Notes: generated by a model not told the origin, from the letters alone. Counted from the first letter of the stretch, positions 1 to 6,610 are shown. The stretch: 10,783 bases of DNA from Pseudomonadota bacterium (GCA_023432075.1 JAEYVD010000501.1:1-10783); one strand, 5' to 3'. Translations and numbers: made by a program.

Positions 1-335
1 GGCACGGGCAGGCCCTGTTCGCGCGCCAGTTCGGCGATACGCCGCGCGGCGGCGGGCGGATTGGCCGCGCCGAAATTGCTGACGATGTTGATGCCGTGGC
101 GCAGGCAATCGGCCAGGATCGGCCCCACCAGCTCGTCCAGCAGCGGTTCATAGCCGCGGTTCGGGTCGTCGTTGCGAGCCAGCTGCGCCAATGCCAAGGT
201 GCGTTCGGCCAGCGTCTCGAAGATCAACGTGCCGCCGCCTTGCGCGGCCAGGGTGCGGACCACGGCCGCGGCGCCATCGCTGCGGTCGCCGGAAAATCCG
301 GAGGCGCAGCCGATGAGCAAGGGAGATTGAGACAT
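1..335 (-). CDS. AtuA-family (DUF1446) protein, N-terminal part, cut by window edge
   Basis: This is the first 111 codons of a leftward gene that continues past the left edge. Translation from the ATG at 333-335 (reverse strand) begins MSQSPLLIGCASGFSGDRSD and later reads FETLAERTLALAQ and IVSNFGAANPPAAARRIAELA. The N-terminal IGCxxGFSGDR signature and the LAERTxALAQ block are what I recall for the AtuA family (acyclic terpene utilization, DUF1446). In Pseudomonas the atu cluster degrades citronellol and geraniol, but the biochemical role of AtuA is unsettled and relatives occur in many carboxylic-acid catabolic clusters. An in-frame TAG lies about 33 bases upstream, so this ATG is the best start, although the ribosome site is weak. 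The gene is divergent from the LysR gene at 431, which suggests it is that regulator's target. The substrate cannot be told from this part. Confidence 0.82.
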   Translation of the reverse strand, partial: MSQSPLLIGCASGFSGDRSDGAAAVVRTLAAQGGGTLIFETLAERTLALAQLARNDDPNRGYEPLLDELVGPILADCLRHGINIVSNFGAANPPAAARRIAELAREQGLPV

Positions 336-387
336 GAGCAGTCCAGGCGCGTTCAGGGGTTGGGACGACTATAGGCAAGGCGCGATC

Positions 388-411
388 ATCCGTAAAATAG
401 AAAAATCGGAT
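388..411. promoter_or_regulatory. Inverted repeat between atuA-like gene and lysR gene, candidate operator
   Basis: ATCCG at 388-392 and CGGAT at 407-411 form a perfect inverted repeat around a 14-base AT-rich centre. It lies in the 95-base divergent intergenic region, about 20 bases before the LysR start. LysR-type regulators usually bind dyads of this size between themselves and a divergent target. The placement and AT-richness support an operator; binding itself is inferred. Confidence 0.4.
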
Positions 412-430
412 CGATTAATACAAGAAACCC

Positions 431-1357
431 ATGAATCTATCGTCCCGCCAATTGCGCGCTTTCGTGGCGCTGGCCGATGAACGGCACTTCACGCGCGCCG
501 CGCAGCGCTGCCACCTGACGCAGCCGGCGTTCAGCGCGCTGATCCGGTCACTGGAAGACAGCGCCGGCGTGCGGCTCTTTGACCGCAATACGCGGCATGT
601 GGAACTGACCGCCGAAGGCCGCGTGTTGGATGCGACCGCGCGCCGGCTGCTGGCGGACATGGACCTGGCAATGGGCGACCTGCGCGACTTGGCGGACCGG
701 CGTCGGGGCAGGGTGACGCTGGCCGCGCTGCCCTCGCTGGCGGCGGGCTGGCTGCCCGAACTGCTGGCGCGCTTTCAGCACGAGCATCCGGGCATCGTGC
801 TGGATCTGCGGGACGCCTTGCTCGATCCGTGCCTGGATATGGTCCAAAGCGGCGTGGCCGATTTTGCCGTGGCCTCGCGGCGGCCGGACATGACGGATCT
901 GGACAGCGAGTTCCTGCACGCGGACCGCTACTTTCTGGTGTGCCGCGCGGACCATCCCCTGGCCGGCCAGCCCCGCGTGCGGCTGCGCGACGTGCTGCGC
1001 CATCCCATCATCCAGCTTGCACGCGGCAGCAGTGTGCGCAAACATCTGGACGAAGCGTTGGGCGCCGAAGCGCCGTTGCCCGTTTTTGAGGTCGAGCACC
1101 TGGCGACCGTCACGGGCCTGGTGCGGGCAGGACTGGGCGTGTCGGTCGTGCCCGCCATGACGCTTTTTCATTTCCGCAGCGACGATCTGCGGATCGTGCC
1201 CCTGGCGGGCCGCGCATTGACGCGGCCGCTTTACCTGGTGCGCCGCAAGGGCCGCAGCCTGTCGGTGGCCGCACAGGCGTTGGCGGATCTGCTGATCGCG
1301 AACCGCGGCGATATTGGCGGTGCCGGACATCCGGCGGGTGCACAGGATCAGACCTAG
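431..1357 (+). CDS. LysR-type transcriptional regulator
   Basis: A 308-residue protein with the full length and layout of LysR-type regulators. The N-terminal winged helix-turn-helix spans about residues 1-60 (LSSRQLRAFVALADERHFTRA, then AAQRCHLTQPAFSALIRSLE, with the wing GVRLFDRNTRHVELT). A linker helix follows, and from about residue 90 comes the two-lobed periplasmic-binding-like effector domain (RGRVTLAALPSLAAGWLPELLARF, GLVRAGLGVSVVPA). The effector is unknown. The gene is divergent from an AtuA-family gene and carries the inverted repeat at 388-411 just upstream, so it probably controls that gene and itself. No good Shine-Dalgarno sequence is visible before the ATG at 431, but the HTH begins at the expected distance from it. 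The C-terminal 12 or so residues (GGAGHPAGAQDQT) are a loose tail. The family assignment is firm; the regulon is inferred. Confidence 0.94.
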   Translation: MNLSSRQLRAFVALADERHFTRAAQRCHLTQPAFSALIRSLEDSAGVRLFDRNTRHVELTAEGRVLDATARRLLADMDLAMGDLRDLADRRRGRVTLAALPSLAAGWLPELLARFQHEHPGIVLDLRDALLDPCLDMVQSGVADFAVASRRPDMTDLDSEFLHADRYFLVCRADHPLAGQPRVRLRDVLRHPIIQLARGSSVRKHLDEALGAEAPLPVFEVEHLATVTGLVRAGLGVSVVPAMTLFHFRSDDLRIVPLAGRALTRPLYLVRRKGRSLSVAAQALADLLIANRGDIGGAGHPAGAQDQT

Positions 1358-1412
1358 GCCTTCTTTACGGCAATCCGCCACTTTCGCAAACGTCTATTGC
1401 TGATTAAACTTC

Positions 1413-1431
1413 GATAGTTGTAGCTTCTATC
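1413..1431. promoter_or_regulatory. Inverted repeat upstream of ridA, candidate operator
   Basis: GATAG (1413-1417) and CTATC (1427-1431) are a perfect inverted repeat with a 9-base centre, ending 22 bases before the ridA ATG. A loose promoter match overlaps it: TTGCTG at 1397-1402 and TAGCTT at 1421-1426 with an 18-base spacer. The arms match the ATAG/CTAT arms of the OxyR consensus, but OxyR sites have 7 bases between them, not 9. A regulatory role is inferred. Confidence 0.35.
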
Positions 1432-1438
1432 CGTCACC

Positions 1439-1445
1439 AGAAGGA
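1439..1445 (+). promoter_or_regulatory. Ribosome binding site of ridA
   Basis: AGAAGGA lies 8 bases before the ATG at 1454 and fixes the ridA start, which gives a protein of exactly the family length. Confidence 0.75.
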
Positions 1446-1453
1446 TTCCGCCC

Positions 1454-1840
1454 ATGAGCAAGCAAATCATTCATACCGACAGCGCGCCCGCCGCCGTTGG
1501 CCCTTACTCGCAAGCGGTTGCCGTCAGCGGCACCAAGACTGTCTACCTCTCGGGCCAGATCGGCCTGGAGCCCGGCACCGGCGACCTTGTCTCTGAAAAC
1601 TTCGACGCGCAGGTGCGTCAGGCGTTTGCCAACATGCAGGAAGTCATCAAGGCTGCAGGCGGCACGCTGGACAACGTGGTCAAGCTCACGCTGTTCCTGA
1701 CCGACCTGGGCAAGTTCACGGCCGCCAACGCCATCATGGCCGAGATCATCCCGCAGCCGTTCCCGGCGCGCTCGACGATCGGCGTGGCCAGCCTGCCCAA
1801 GGGCGCCCAGTTCGAAGTCGAAGCGATCATGGTCCTGTAA
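1454..1840 (+). CDS. ridA: RidA, reactive enamine/imine deaminase
   Basis: A 128-residue protein, the same length as E. coli RidA, of the YjgF/YER057c/UK114 family. Members form cytosolic homotrimers that hydrolyse reactive 2-aminoacrylate and other enamine/imine products of PLP enzymes, such as threonine and serine dehydratases, protecting other PLP enzymes from damage. Visible signatures are GPYSQAV near residues 16-22, YLSGQIGL at 31-38, the QAFANMQEVIKAAG helix, and the C-terminal PFPARSTIGVASLPKGAQFEVEAIMV block. Arg106 (in ARST) and Glu121 sit where E. coli Arg105 and Glu120 bind and process the substrate. recG starts 39 bases after the stop with no terminator between, so the two are probably cotranscribed. 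An inverted repeat lies in the upstream region. The assignment to the active RidA subfamily rests on the retained Arg. Confidence 0.95.
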   Translation: MSKQIIHTDSAPAAVGPYSQAVAVSGTKTVYLSGQIGLEPGTGDLVSENFDAQVRQAFANMQEVIKAAGGTLDNVVKLTLFLTDLGKFTAANAIMAEIIPQPFPARSTIGVASLPKGAQFEVEAIMVL

Positions 1841-1879
1841 GGCGCGCCCGGACGTTTCATACCAGGGGTTCGTTCCTAC

Positions 1880-3970
1880 ATGCCGGCCGCAGCCGTGGCC
1901 TCCAAACGTACCGGCGCCGACAAGAACGGCGCCGGCAAAGCGATGACGGATACGGAGCGCAAGCTTCGTAACCTGGGCTTGGTGCTGCCCGAGGATTTCG
2001 TGCTGCACCTGCCGCTGCGCTACGAAGACGAAACGCGCGTCATCCCGATCAGCTCACTGCGCCCGGGCTTTGCCGGGCAGGTCGAAGGCGAGATCACCAA
2101 ATCCGAGGTCCTGTACCGGCCGCGGCGCCAGCTGACCGCCACCTTGGCGGACGACAGCGGCGAACTGCAATTGCGCTGGCTGAACTTCTACCCCAGCCAG
2201 CAGAAACAAGTCACCGTCGGCAAGCGGCTGCGCGCCCGTGGCGAAGTGCGCGGCGGGTTGTTCGGACGCGAGATGGTGCATCCACGGCTGACCAACGCCG
2301 ATTCGCCGCTGCCGACCGCCCTGACGCCCGTTTACCCCACCACTGAAGGATTGCCGCAGCCGGCGTTGCGGCGCGCCATCGCGCAGGCGCTCAATACCGC
2401 GGACCTGTCCGACACGCTTCCGGACGAGGCGCGGGCCCGCTACGACCTGCCGCCTTTCGAGCCCGCCATCCGTGCGTTGCACACGCCTGCGCAGGGCGAA
2501 TCCGAACAGGCCTTGCTGGATCGCGTGCACCCGGCGTGGCGGCGGATCAAGTTCGACGAACTGCTGGCGCAGCAGCTGTCGCTTGCCGCCGCCCGGGCGG
2601 CGCGCCGCATCAAGGAAGCCGAGTCGCTGCCGGCGCAGAACGGGGCAGGGGGTCTGGTCGCCCGGTTGTACGAAACGCTGCCGTTCAAGCTGACCGGCGC
2701 GCAGCAGCGCGTCGTGCAGGAGATCTCGGCGGACCTTGCCAAGCCGTATCCCATGCACCGCCTGTTGCAGGGCGACGTGGGCAGCGGCAAGACCGTCGTG
2801 GCCGCCATCGCGGCCGCGCAGGCCATTGCAGGCGGCGCGCAGGTGGCGCTGATGGCGCCCACGGAAATCCTGGCCGAGCAGCACTTTCGCAAGCTGGTGT
2901 CCTGGCTGCAGCCGCTGGGCGTGAATGTCGCGTGGCTGAGCGGCAGCCTTTCGGCCAAGGCCCGCCGGGAAGCCGCCGCTGCGGCGGCCGACGGCAGCGT
3001 GCAGCTGGTCGTCGGCACGCAGGCGCTGATCCAGGACCATGTCGAATTCCACCGGCTGGGCCTGTCCATCGTGGACGAGCAGCATCGCTTCGGCGTCGGC
3101 CAGCGCCTTGCCCTCACGCGCAAGGGCGAAACCGTGCGCGGCCGCATCGTGCCGCATCAGCTCAACATGAGCGCCACGCCCATTCCCCGCACGCTGGCCA
3201 TGACGTTCTTCGCGGACCTGGACGTGTCCGTGATCGACGAACTGCCGCCCGGACGCAGTCCCGTGGTGACCAAGCTGGTCTCCGACGCGCGCCGGGAAGA
3301 GGTCATTGCCCATATCGCGCAGGCGGCGCGCGGCGGCCAGCAGGCCTATTGGGTCTGTCCTTTGGTCGAGGAAAGCGAGGCCCTTGAACTGCAGACCGCG
3401 GTCGACACCTACGAAGGCATGCGCGCCGACCTGCCGGACCTGCGGATCGGCCTGGTGCACGGCCGCCTGCCGCAGGCCGAGAAGGCGTCGGTAATGCAGG
3501 CTTTCCGCGACGGCGAGATCGACCTGCTGGTCGCCACGACCGTCATCGAAGTCGGTGTGGACGTGCCGAACGCGTCGTTGATGGTGATCGAACACGCCGA
3601 GCGCTTCGGTCTTGCCCAGCTGCATCAGTTGCGCGGGCGGGTCGGGCGCGGCACGGCCGAGTCCGTTTGCGTATTGCTCTACCAGACGCCGCTGTCCCAG
3701 GTTGCGCGAGAACGCCTGCGCGCCATGTTCGAAACCTCCGACGGCTTTGAGATCGCGCGCCGCGACCTGGAGCAACGCGGTCCTGGCGAATTCCTGGGAA
3801 CGCGCCAGTCCGGCATGGCGCTCCTGCGCTTTGCGGACCTGGAAACCGACGCCGCGATTGCCGAAGACGCGCGCGACGCCGCCGTGTGGCTGCGCGCCGA
3901 GCATCCAGACGCCGTCCAGGCCCATCTGGCCCGCTGGATGCGCGGCCGCGAAGACTTCCTGCGGACCTGA
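1880..3970 (+). CDS. recG: ATP-dependent DNA helicase RecG
   Basis: A 696-residue superfamily 2 helicase, close in length to E. coli RecG (693). RecG binds stalled forks, D-loops and R-loops and drives fork reversal and branch migration in recombination and repair. The N-terminal wedge/OB region comes first (LHLPLRYEDETRVIPI near residue 42, then a beta-rich domain). The helicase core follows: Walker A GDVGSGKT at 298-305, motif II DEQH at 399-402 (DEQHRFGVGQR), motif III SAT at 431-433, the motif V region TTVIEVGVDVPNA from 553, and motif VI QLRGRVGRG from 583. The typical RecG C-terminal part follows (RDLEQRGPGEFLGTRQSG). An internal ATG at 1943 is possible, but the 1880 start keeps the residues that align with the E. 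coli N-terminus, and AGGGG lies 11 bases upstream. It sits between ridA and oxyR; recG beside oxyR is also known in Pseudomonas. Confidence 0.97.
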   Translation: MPAAAVASKRTGADKNGAGKAMTDTERKLRNLGLVLPEDFVLHLPLRYEDETRVIPISSLRPGFAGQVEGEITKSEVLYRPRRQLTATLADDSGELQLRWLNFYPSQQKQVTVGKRLRARGEVRGGLFGREMVHPRLTNADSPLPTALTPVYPTTEGLPQPALRRAIAQALNTADLSDTLPDEARARYDLPPFEPAIRALHTPAQGESEQALLDRVHPAWRRIKFDELLAQQLSLAAARAARRIKEAESLPAQNGAGGLVARLYETLPFKLTGAQQRVVQEISADLAKPYPMHRLLQGDVGSGKTVVAAIAAAQAIAGGAQVALMAPTEILAEQHFRKLVSWLQPLGVNVAWLSGSLSAKARREAAAAAADGSVQLVVGTQALIQDHVEFHRLGLSIVDEQHRFGVGQRLALTRKGETVRGRIVPHQLNMSATPIPRTLAMTFFADLDVSVIDELPPGRSPVVTKLVSDARREEVIAHIAQAARGGQQAYWVCPLVEESEALELQTAVDTYEGMRADLPDLRIGLVHGRLPQAEKASVMQAFRDGEIDLLVATTVIEVGVDVPNASLMVIEHAERFGLAQLHQLRGRVGRGTAESVCVLLYQTPLSQVARERLRAMFETSDGFEIARRDLEQRGPGEFLGTRQSGMALLRFADLETDAAIAEDARDAAVWLRAEHPDAVQAHLARWMRGREDFLRT

Positions 3971-4003
3971 CATGCGGCCCGACATTCACCTTGAATCCTC
4001 TAC

Positions 4004-4023
4004 CGCCGGCCTCGGAGCCGGCG
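4004..4023. repeat. GC-rich hairpin between recG and oxyR
   Basis: CGCCGGC (4004-4010), a 6-base loop and GCCGGCG (4017-4023) can form a 7-bp stem in the 78-base gap between recG and oxyR. No T-run follows, so it is not a canonical intrinsic terminator. It could slow read-through or affect mRNA stability, which would set oxyR below recG, but that is only inferred. Confidence 0.4.
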
Positions 4024-4048
4024 CATAACCCCGGGGGCGTAGTCCACC

Positions 4049-4999
4049 ATGACTCTCACCGAACTGAAGTACATCGTCGCCGTCGCCCGCGAGCGGCACT
4101 TCGGCCGCGCGGCCGAGGCCTGTTTCGTCAGCCAGCCGACGCTGTCCGTGGCCATCCGCAAGCTGGAAGACGAATTGGGCGTGACTCTGTTCGAGCGCGG
4201 CGGCTCCGAGGTCGGGGTGACGCCCATCGGCCAGCGCATCGTCGCGCAGGCGCAGAAGGTGCTGGAAGAAAGCGCCAGCATCAAGGAGATCGCCCGGCAA
4301 GGCCACGACCCGCTGGCCGGCCCGCTGCGCGTTGGCGTCATCCACACGATCGGTCCGTACCTGCTGCCCAAGCTGGTGCCCGTGCAGATCGGCCGCACGC
4401 CGCAGATGCCGCTGCTGCTGCAGGAGAACTTCACGGTGCGGCTGGTGGAACTGCTGCGCCAGGGCGAAATCGATTGCGCCATCATGGCCTTGCCGTTGCC
4501 CGAAGCCGGCCTGGTCATGCAGCCGCTCTACGACGAGCCCTTCGTCGTGGCGGTGCCCAACGACCATGAACTGGCCAAGCGCAAGGCCATCGATGCCCAG
4601 GATCTGAAGCAGCAGACCATGCTGCTCCTGGGCAGCGGCCATTGCTTCCGCGATCAGGTGCTTGAAGTCTGTCCCGAACTGTCGCGCTTCTCGGCCGCCA
4701 GCGATGGCATCCAGCGCACCTTCGAAGGGTCCTCGCTGGAAACCATCCGGCACATGGTTGCGGCCGGCATCGGCGTCACCGTGCTGCCCGTCACCGCCGT
4801 GCCCGAGCACCCGCCCGCCAACAGCCTGTTGCGCTACCTGCCGTTTGAAGGCCACGTGCCGGAACGCCGCGTGGTGCTTGCCTGGCGGCGCAGCTTCCCG
4901 CGCCTGGCGGCAATCGAGGCGCTGGCGCAGGCCGTGTATGAATGCGATCTGCCGGGCGTGAAGATGCTGGCCGGCGAAGCGGCCGCGGTGCAGGATTGA
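4049..4999 (+). CDS. oxyR: OxyR, hydrogen peroxide-sensing LysR-type regulator
   Basis: A 316-residue LysR-type regulator. The DNA-binding domain is residues 1-60 (MTLTELKYIVAVARERHFGR, AAEACFVSQPTLSVAIRKLEDELGVTLFER). The effector domain carries the peroxide-sensing motif GHCFRDQVLEVC. The two cysteines fall at residues 199 and 208, exactly the E. coli numbers; in OxyR, Cys199 is oxidised by hydrogen peroxide and forms a disulfide with Cys208, changing the tetramer's DNA contacts. The later GSSLETIRHMVAAGIGVTVLP stretch is also typical. Expected targets are catalase, alkyl hydroperoxide reductase and dps genes; dps follows directly here. The gene lies 78 bases after recG on the same strand, so partial cotranscription is likely. 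The Shine-Dalgarno is weak (GGGGG at 4033-4037, 11 bases from the ATG). Identification is firm; control of the neighbouring dps is inferred from the family. Confidence 0.96.
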   Translation: MTLTELKYIVAVARERHFGRAAEACFVSQPTLSVAIRKLEDELGVTLFERGGSEVGVTPIGQRIVAQAQKVLEESASIKEIARQGHDPLAGPLRVGVIHTIGPYLLPKLVPVQIGRTPQMPLLLQENFTVRLVELLRQGEIDCAIMALPLPEAGLVMQPLYDEPFVVAVPNDHELAKRKAIDAQDLKQQTMLLLGSGHCFRDQVLEVCPELSRFSAASDGIQRTFEGSSLETIRHMVAAGIGVTVLPVTAVPEHPPANSLLRYLPFEGHVPERRVVLAWRRSFPRLAAIEALAQAVYECDLPGVKMLAGEAAAVQD

Positions 5000-5104
5000 G
5001 CGGGGGCGGCCGCCGGTGCGCGAGGCGTCTTTGCCCCGCGTCAATCGGTCGCAGTCCACATTGAGAACGGCGCTGCCACAACGCCTGTTCTGTCGTATTT
5101 GCAG

Positions 5105-5113
5105 TGGTATTCT
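5105..5113 (+). promoter_or_regulatory. Likely extended -10 promoter element of dps
   Basis: TGGTATTCT is an extended -10 (TGn followed by TATTCT at 5108-5113), 30 bases before the dps start. The -35 position (5085-5090, CTGTTC) is poor, as is common for activator-dependent promoters. An imperfect dyad, AGAACGGCG at 5064-5072 against CGCCTGTTCT at 5082-5091, covers the -35 region and could be an activator site. No classic OxyR ATAG-N7-CTAT site is present. Confidence 0.45.
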
Positions 5114-5132
5114 TATTTCCGCCTTTTTCCAT

Positions 5133-5137
5133 AGGAG
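5133..5137 (+). promoter_or_regulatory. Ribosome binding site of dps
   Basis: AGGAG lies 6 bases before the ATG at 5144. It is the strongest Shine-Dalgarno match in the stress-gene series, which fits an abundant protein. Confidence 0.75.
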
Positions 5138-5143
5138 CTAGCA

Positions 5144-5644
5144 ATGGCCAAGTCCACCAAGAAGACCTCGAGCGTTCCGCGCATCAACATCGGTATTTCG
5201 GACAAGGACCGCGCCGCGGTTGCCGGCGAACTGTCCAAGTTGCTGGCCGATTCGTACACGCTGTACCTGATGACGCACAACTTCCACTGGAACGTCACGG
5301 GGCCCATGTTCAACACGCTGCATCAGATGTTCATGACGCAGTACACCGAAGAATGGACCGCGCTGGACAGCATCGCCGAACGTATCCGCGCGCTGGGCCA
5401 CTACGCGCCGGGCACGTATCGCGAATACGCCAAGCTGTCCTCGATCGCCGAGCCGGACTCGGTGCCGGACGCGCTGGAAATGGTGCGCCTGCTGGTCGAC
5501 GGCAACGAATCGGTCGCCAAGACCGCGCGTGCCGCCTTTGAAAAGGCCGACGCCGCCAACGACCAGCCCACGGCCGACCTGCTGACGCAGCGTCTGGACG
5601 TGCATGAAAAGAATGCGTGGATGCTGCGCAGCCTGCTGCAGTAA
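5144..5644 (+). CDS. dps: Dps-family ferritin-like DNA-protection protein
   Basis: A 166-residue Dps (mini-ferritin), the normal length. Dps dodecamers oxidise Fe(II) with hydrogen peroxide, store the iron as a mineral core, and often bind DNA. The lysine-rich N-terminal tail (K3, K6, K7) could contact DNA as in E. coli Dps. The intersubunit ferroxidase site is visible as FHWNVTGPMFNTLHQMF with D75 and E79 in ALDSIAERIRALG. H48, H60, D75 and E79 match the spacing of E. coli H51, H63, D78 and E82. The fifth ligand position (E. coli D67) is Met64 here, which is unusual for the family as I know it. The C-terminal DLLTQRLDVHEKNAWMLRSLL helix is typical. It follows oxyR by 144 bases with its own likely promoter and ends at the strong terminator at 5695-5731. 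Peroxide induction by OxyR is inferred, not seen. Confidence 0.96.
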   Translation: MAKSTKKTSSVPRINIGISDKDRAAVAGELSKLLADSYTLYLMTHNFHWNVTGPMFNTLHQMFMTQYTEEWTALDSIAERIRALGHYAPGTYREYAKLSSIAEPDSVPDALEMVRLLVDGNESVAKTARAAFEKADAANDQPTADLLTQRLDVHEKNAWMLRSLLQ

Positions 5645-5694
5645 CCCCGATGGCCGTCTTCCCGCCAGGGAAGCGGCCGGTGCATTACGCGCCC

Positions 5695-5731
5695 AACAAA
5701 GTGGCCGTCCAGATTGGACGGCCATTTTGTT
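5695..5731. terminator. Bidirectional intrinsic terminator between dps and the hydrolase gene
   Basis: AACAAAGTGGCCGTCCA (5695-5711) pairs with TGGACGGCCATTTTGTT (5715-5731) around a 3-base GAT loop, giving 17 paired positions with one G-T wobble. The outer A-rich and T-rich arms give each strand a U-rich 3' side. It lies 50 bases after dps and 16 bases after the convergent hydrolase stop, so it serves both. Confidence 0.9.
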
Positions 5732-5747
5732 GCGTGCGGCGCTAGCC

Positions 5748-6341
5748 TCAGAAGTCGTACATCGGCACGGGCGGGATGCGCTTGGGCGGCGGGGGAATTC
5801 GCCAGGATGCTCTGCGCCGAAGCGCGCCCAGCAGCTTGAGCCCCTGCGGCCAGTCGGCGAGCCCGCTTTCGGCATTGATATGGCCGGCGCCAGGCAGTAC
5901 GACGATGCGGCTGCCCCAATCGGCGGCGAAGGCATGCGCGCGTTCCAGCGTGCAAAAAGGGTCGTTGTCGCTGGCAACGACCACGCTTTGGAAGGAGAGC
6001 GGCTGGCGTGCGATGGGCGCGAAGCCGCGCAGGCACGCCGGAGCGTCCTGTCTTTCGACGTCGGCCGGCGCGACCAGCAGCGCGCCGGCGACCTTGGCGC
6101 GCAGCGGCACCGGCAGCGACGCGCTGATCAGGCAGCCAAGGCTGTGCGCCACAAGCAGGACCGGACTGCGGGCTTCGTCCACCTCGGCCGTCAGGCGGGA
6201 TATCCAATCGGCCGCGGACGGGTTTTCCCAGTCGTGCTGCTCGATCCGCCGGGCGTTGGGCAACAAAGCCTGCCACCGGGATTGCCAGTGATCGGGGCCG
6301 GAGTTTTTCCAGCCCGGGACGATTATCGGTTGGAGTCTCAT
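5748..6341 (-). CDS. RBBP9/YdeN-type alpha/beta serine hydrolase
   Basis: A 197-residue protein if translation starts at the ATG at 6339-6341 (MRLQPIIVPGWKNSGPDHWQ). The VPGWxNSGPDHWQSRW opening, EQHDWENPSAADW, the nucleophile elbow VAHSLG (Ser67), VASDNDPFC (Asp127, likely acid) and PGAGHINAESG (His154) are the RBBP9/YdeN pattern, giving a full Ser-Asp-His triad. Members are small cytosolic serine hydrolases whose natural substrates are mostly unknown. An ATG three codons upstream (6350) is also possible, and the open frame continues to 6545 without family-like sequence, so the longer starts are unlikely. No good Shine-Dalgarno is seen at either. The C-terminus ends in a proline-rich tail (RIPPPPKRIPPVPMYDF) that looks longer than usual. 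The gene converges on dps and is divergent from the livJ-like gene, so it is a single-gene unit. Confidence 0.88.
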   Translation of the reverse strand: MRLQPIIVPGWKNSGPDHWQSRWQALLPNARRIEQHDWENPSAADWISRLTAEVDEARSPVLLVAHSLGCLISASLPVPLRAKVAGALLVAPADVERQDAPACLRGFAPIARQPLSFQSVVVASDNDPFCTLERAHAFAADWGSRIVVLPGAGHINAESGLADWPQGLKLLGALRRRASWRIPPPPKRIPPVPMYDF

Positions 6342-6514
6342 GCGGCACATGATGCCGCCGCGCGTTAGTAACTCAAACGAATTAATGGTCTTTTGCATAT
6401 ACGGCGTTCGGAATAAGCCGAGGCGCCCCGCAGCATGCCGCAGTGCATCACAAAACCGCGGAAAACCCTGCGCAAACCCGGCTAAAAGCCGCGATATTTC
6501 AGTGTATGCTTGCC

Positions 6515-6526
6515 GTGCAAATGCAC
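6515..6526. promoter_or_regulatory. Short palindrome upstream of the livJ-like gene
   Basis: The 269-base divergent gap between the hydrolase and the livJ-like gene holds GTGCA-AA-TGCAC, a perfect 5-bp-arm dyad. It lies 5 bases after a possible -10 (TATGCT at 6505-6510) that lacks a clear -35. A position this close to the start of transcription would suit a repressor, but no regulator can be named. A weak CGGCT-AAA-AGCCG stem lies at 6479-6491. Confidence 0.25.
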
Positions 6527-6597
6527 CCGCCAACGGGCACGACATCTACGTTATCCGGCCGTCAGCCCGTTGATGGATCAACGATTACAAGTCATTC

Positions 6598-6603
6598 GAG
6601 GAG
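6598..6603 (+). promoter_or_regulatory. Ribosome binding site that decides the livJ-like start
   Basis: GAGGAG lies 7 bases before the ATG at 6611. The same frame is open from an ATG at 6443, but only the 6611 start puts the signal peptide at the N-terminus. Confidence 0.8.
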
Positions 6604-6610
6604 TCCACTC

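Noticed and set aside
1413..1431. The ridA upstream dyad as a true OxyR box
   Set aside because: The central spacing is 9 rather than 7 and no second half-site follows in phase, so it is reported only as an unassigned dyad.
2054..3985. A 643-codon reverse-strand open frame opposite recG
   Set aside because: It is a shadow of recG caused by high GC and third-position bias; it is rich in Arg, Gln, His and Gly, shows no family motifs, and recG is certain.
5000..5039. GCGGGG ... CCCCGC arms after oxyR as a terminator
   Set aside because: The stem is only 6 bp with a loop of 28 bases and no T-run; it is likely to be chance in GC-rich DNA.
6342..6545. N-terminal extension of the hydrolase frame on the reverse strand
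   Set aside because: The extra residues show no family similarity, and the known family N-terminus starts at the VPGW segment just after 6341.
6443..6610. N-terminal extension of the livJ-like frame
   Set aside because: It would bury the signal peptide 56 residues inside the protein; the GAGGAG site and the ATG at 6611 fit much better.
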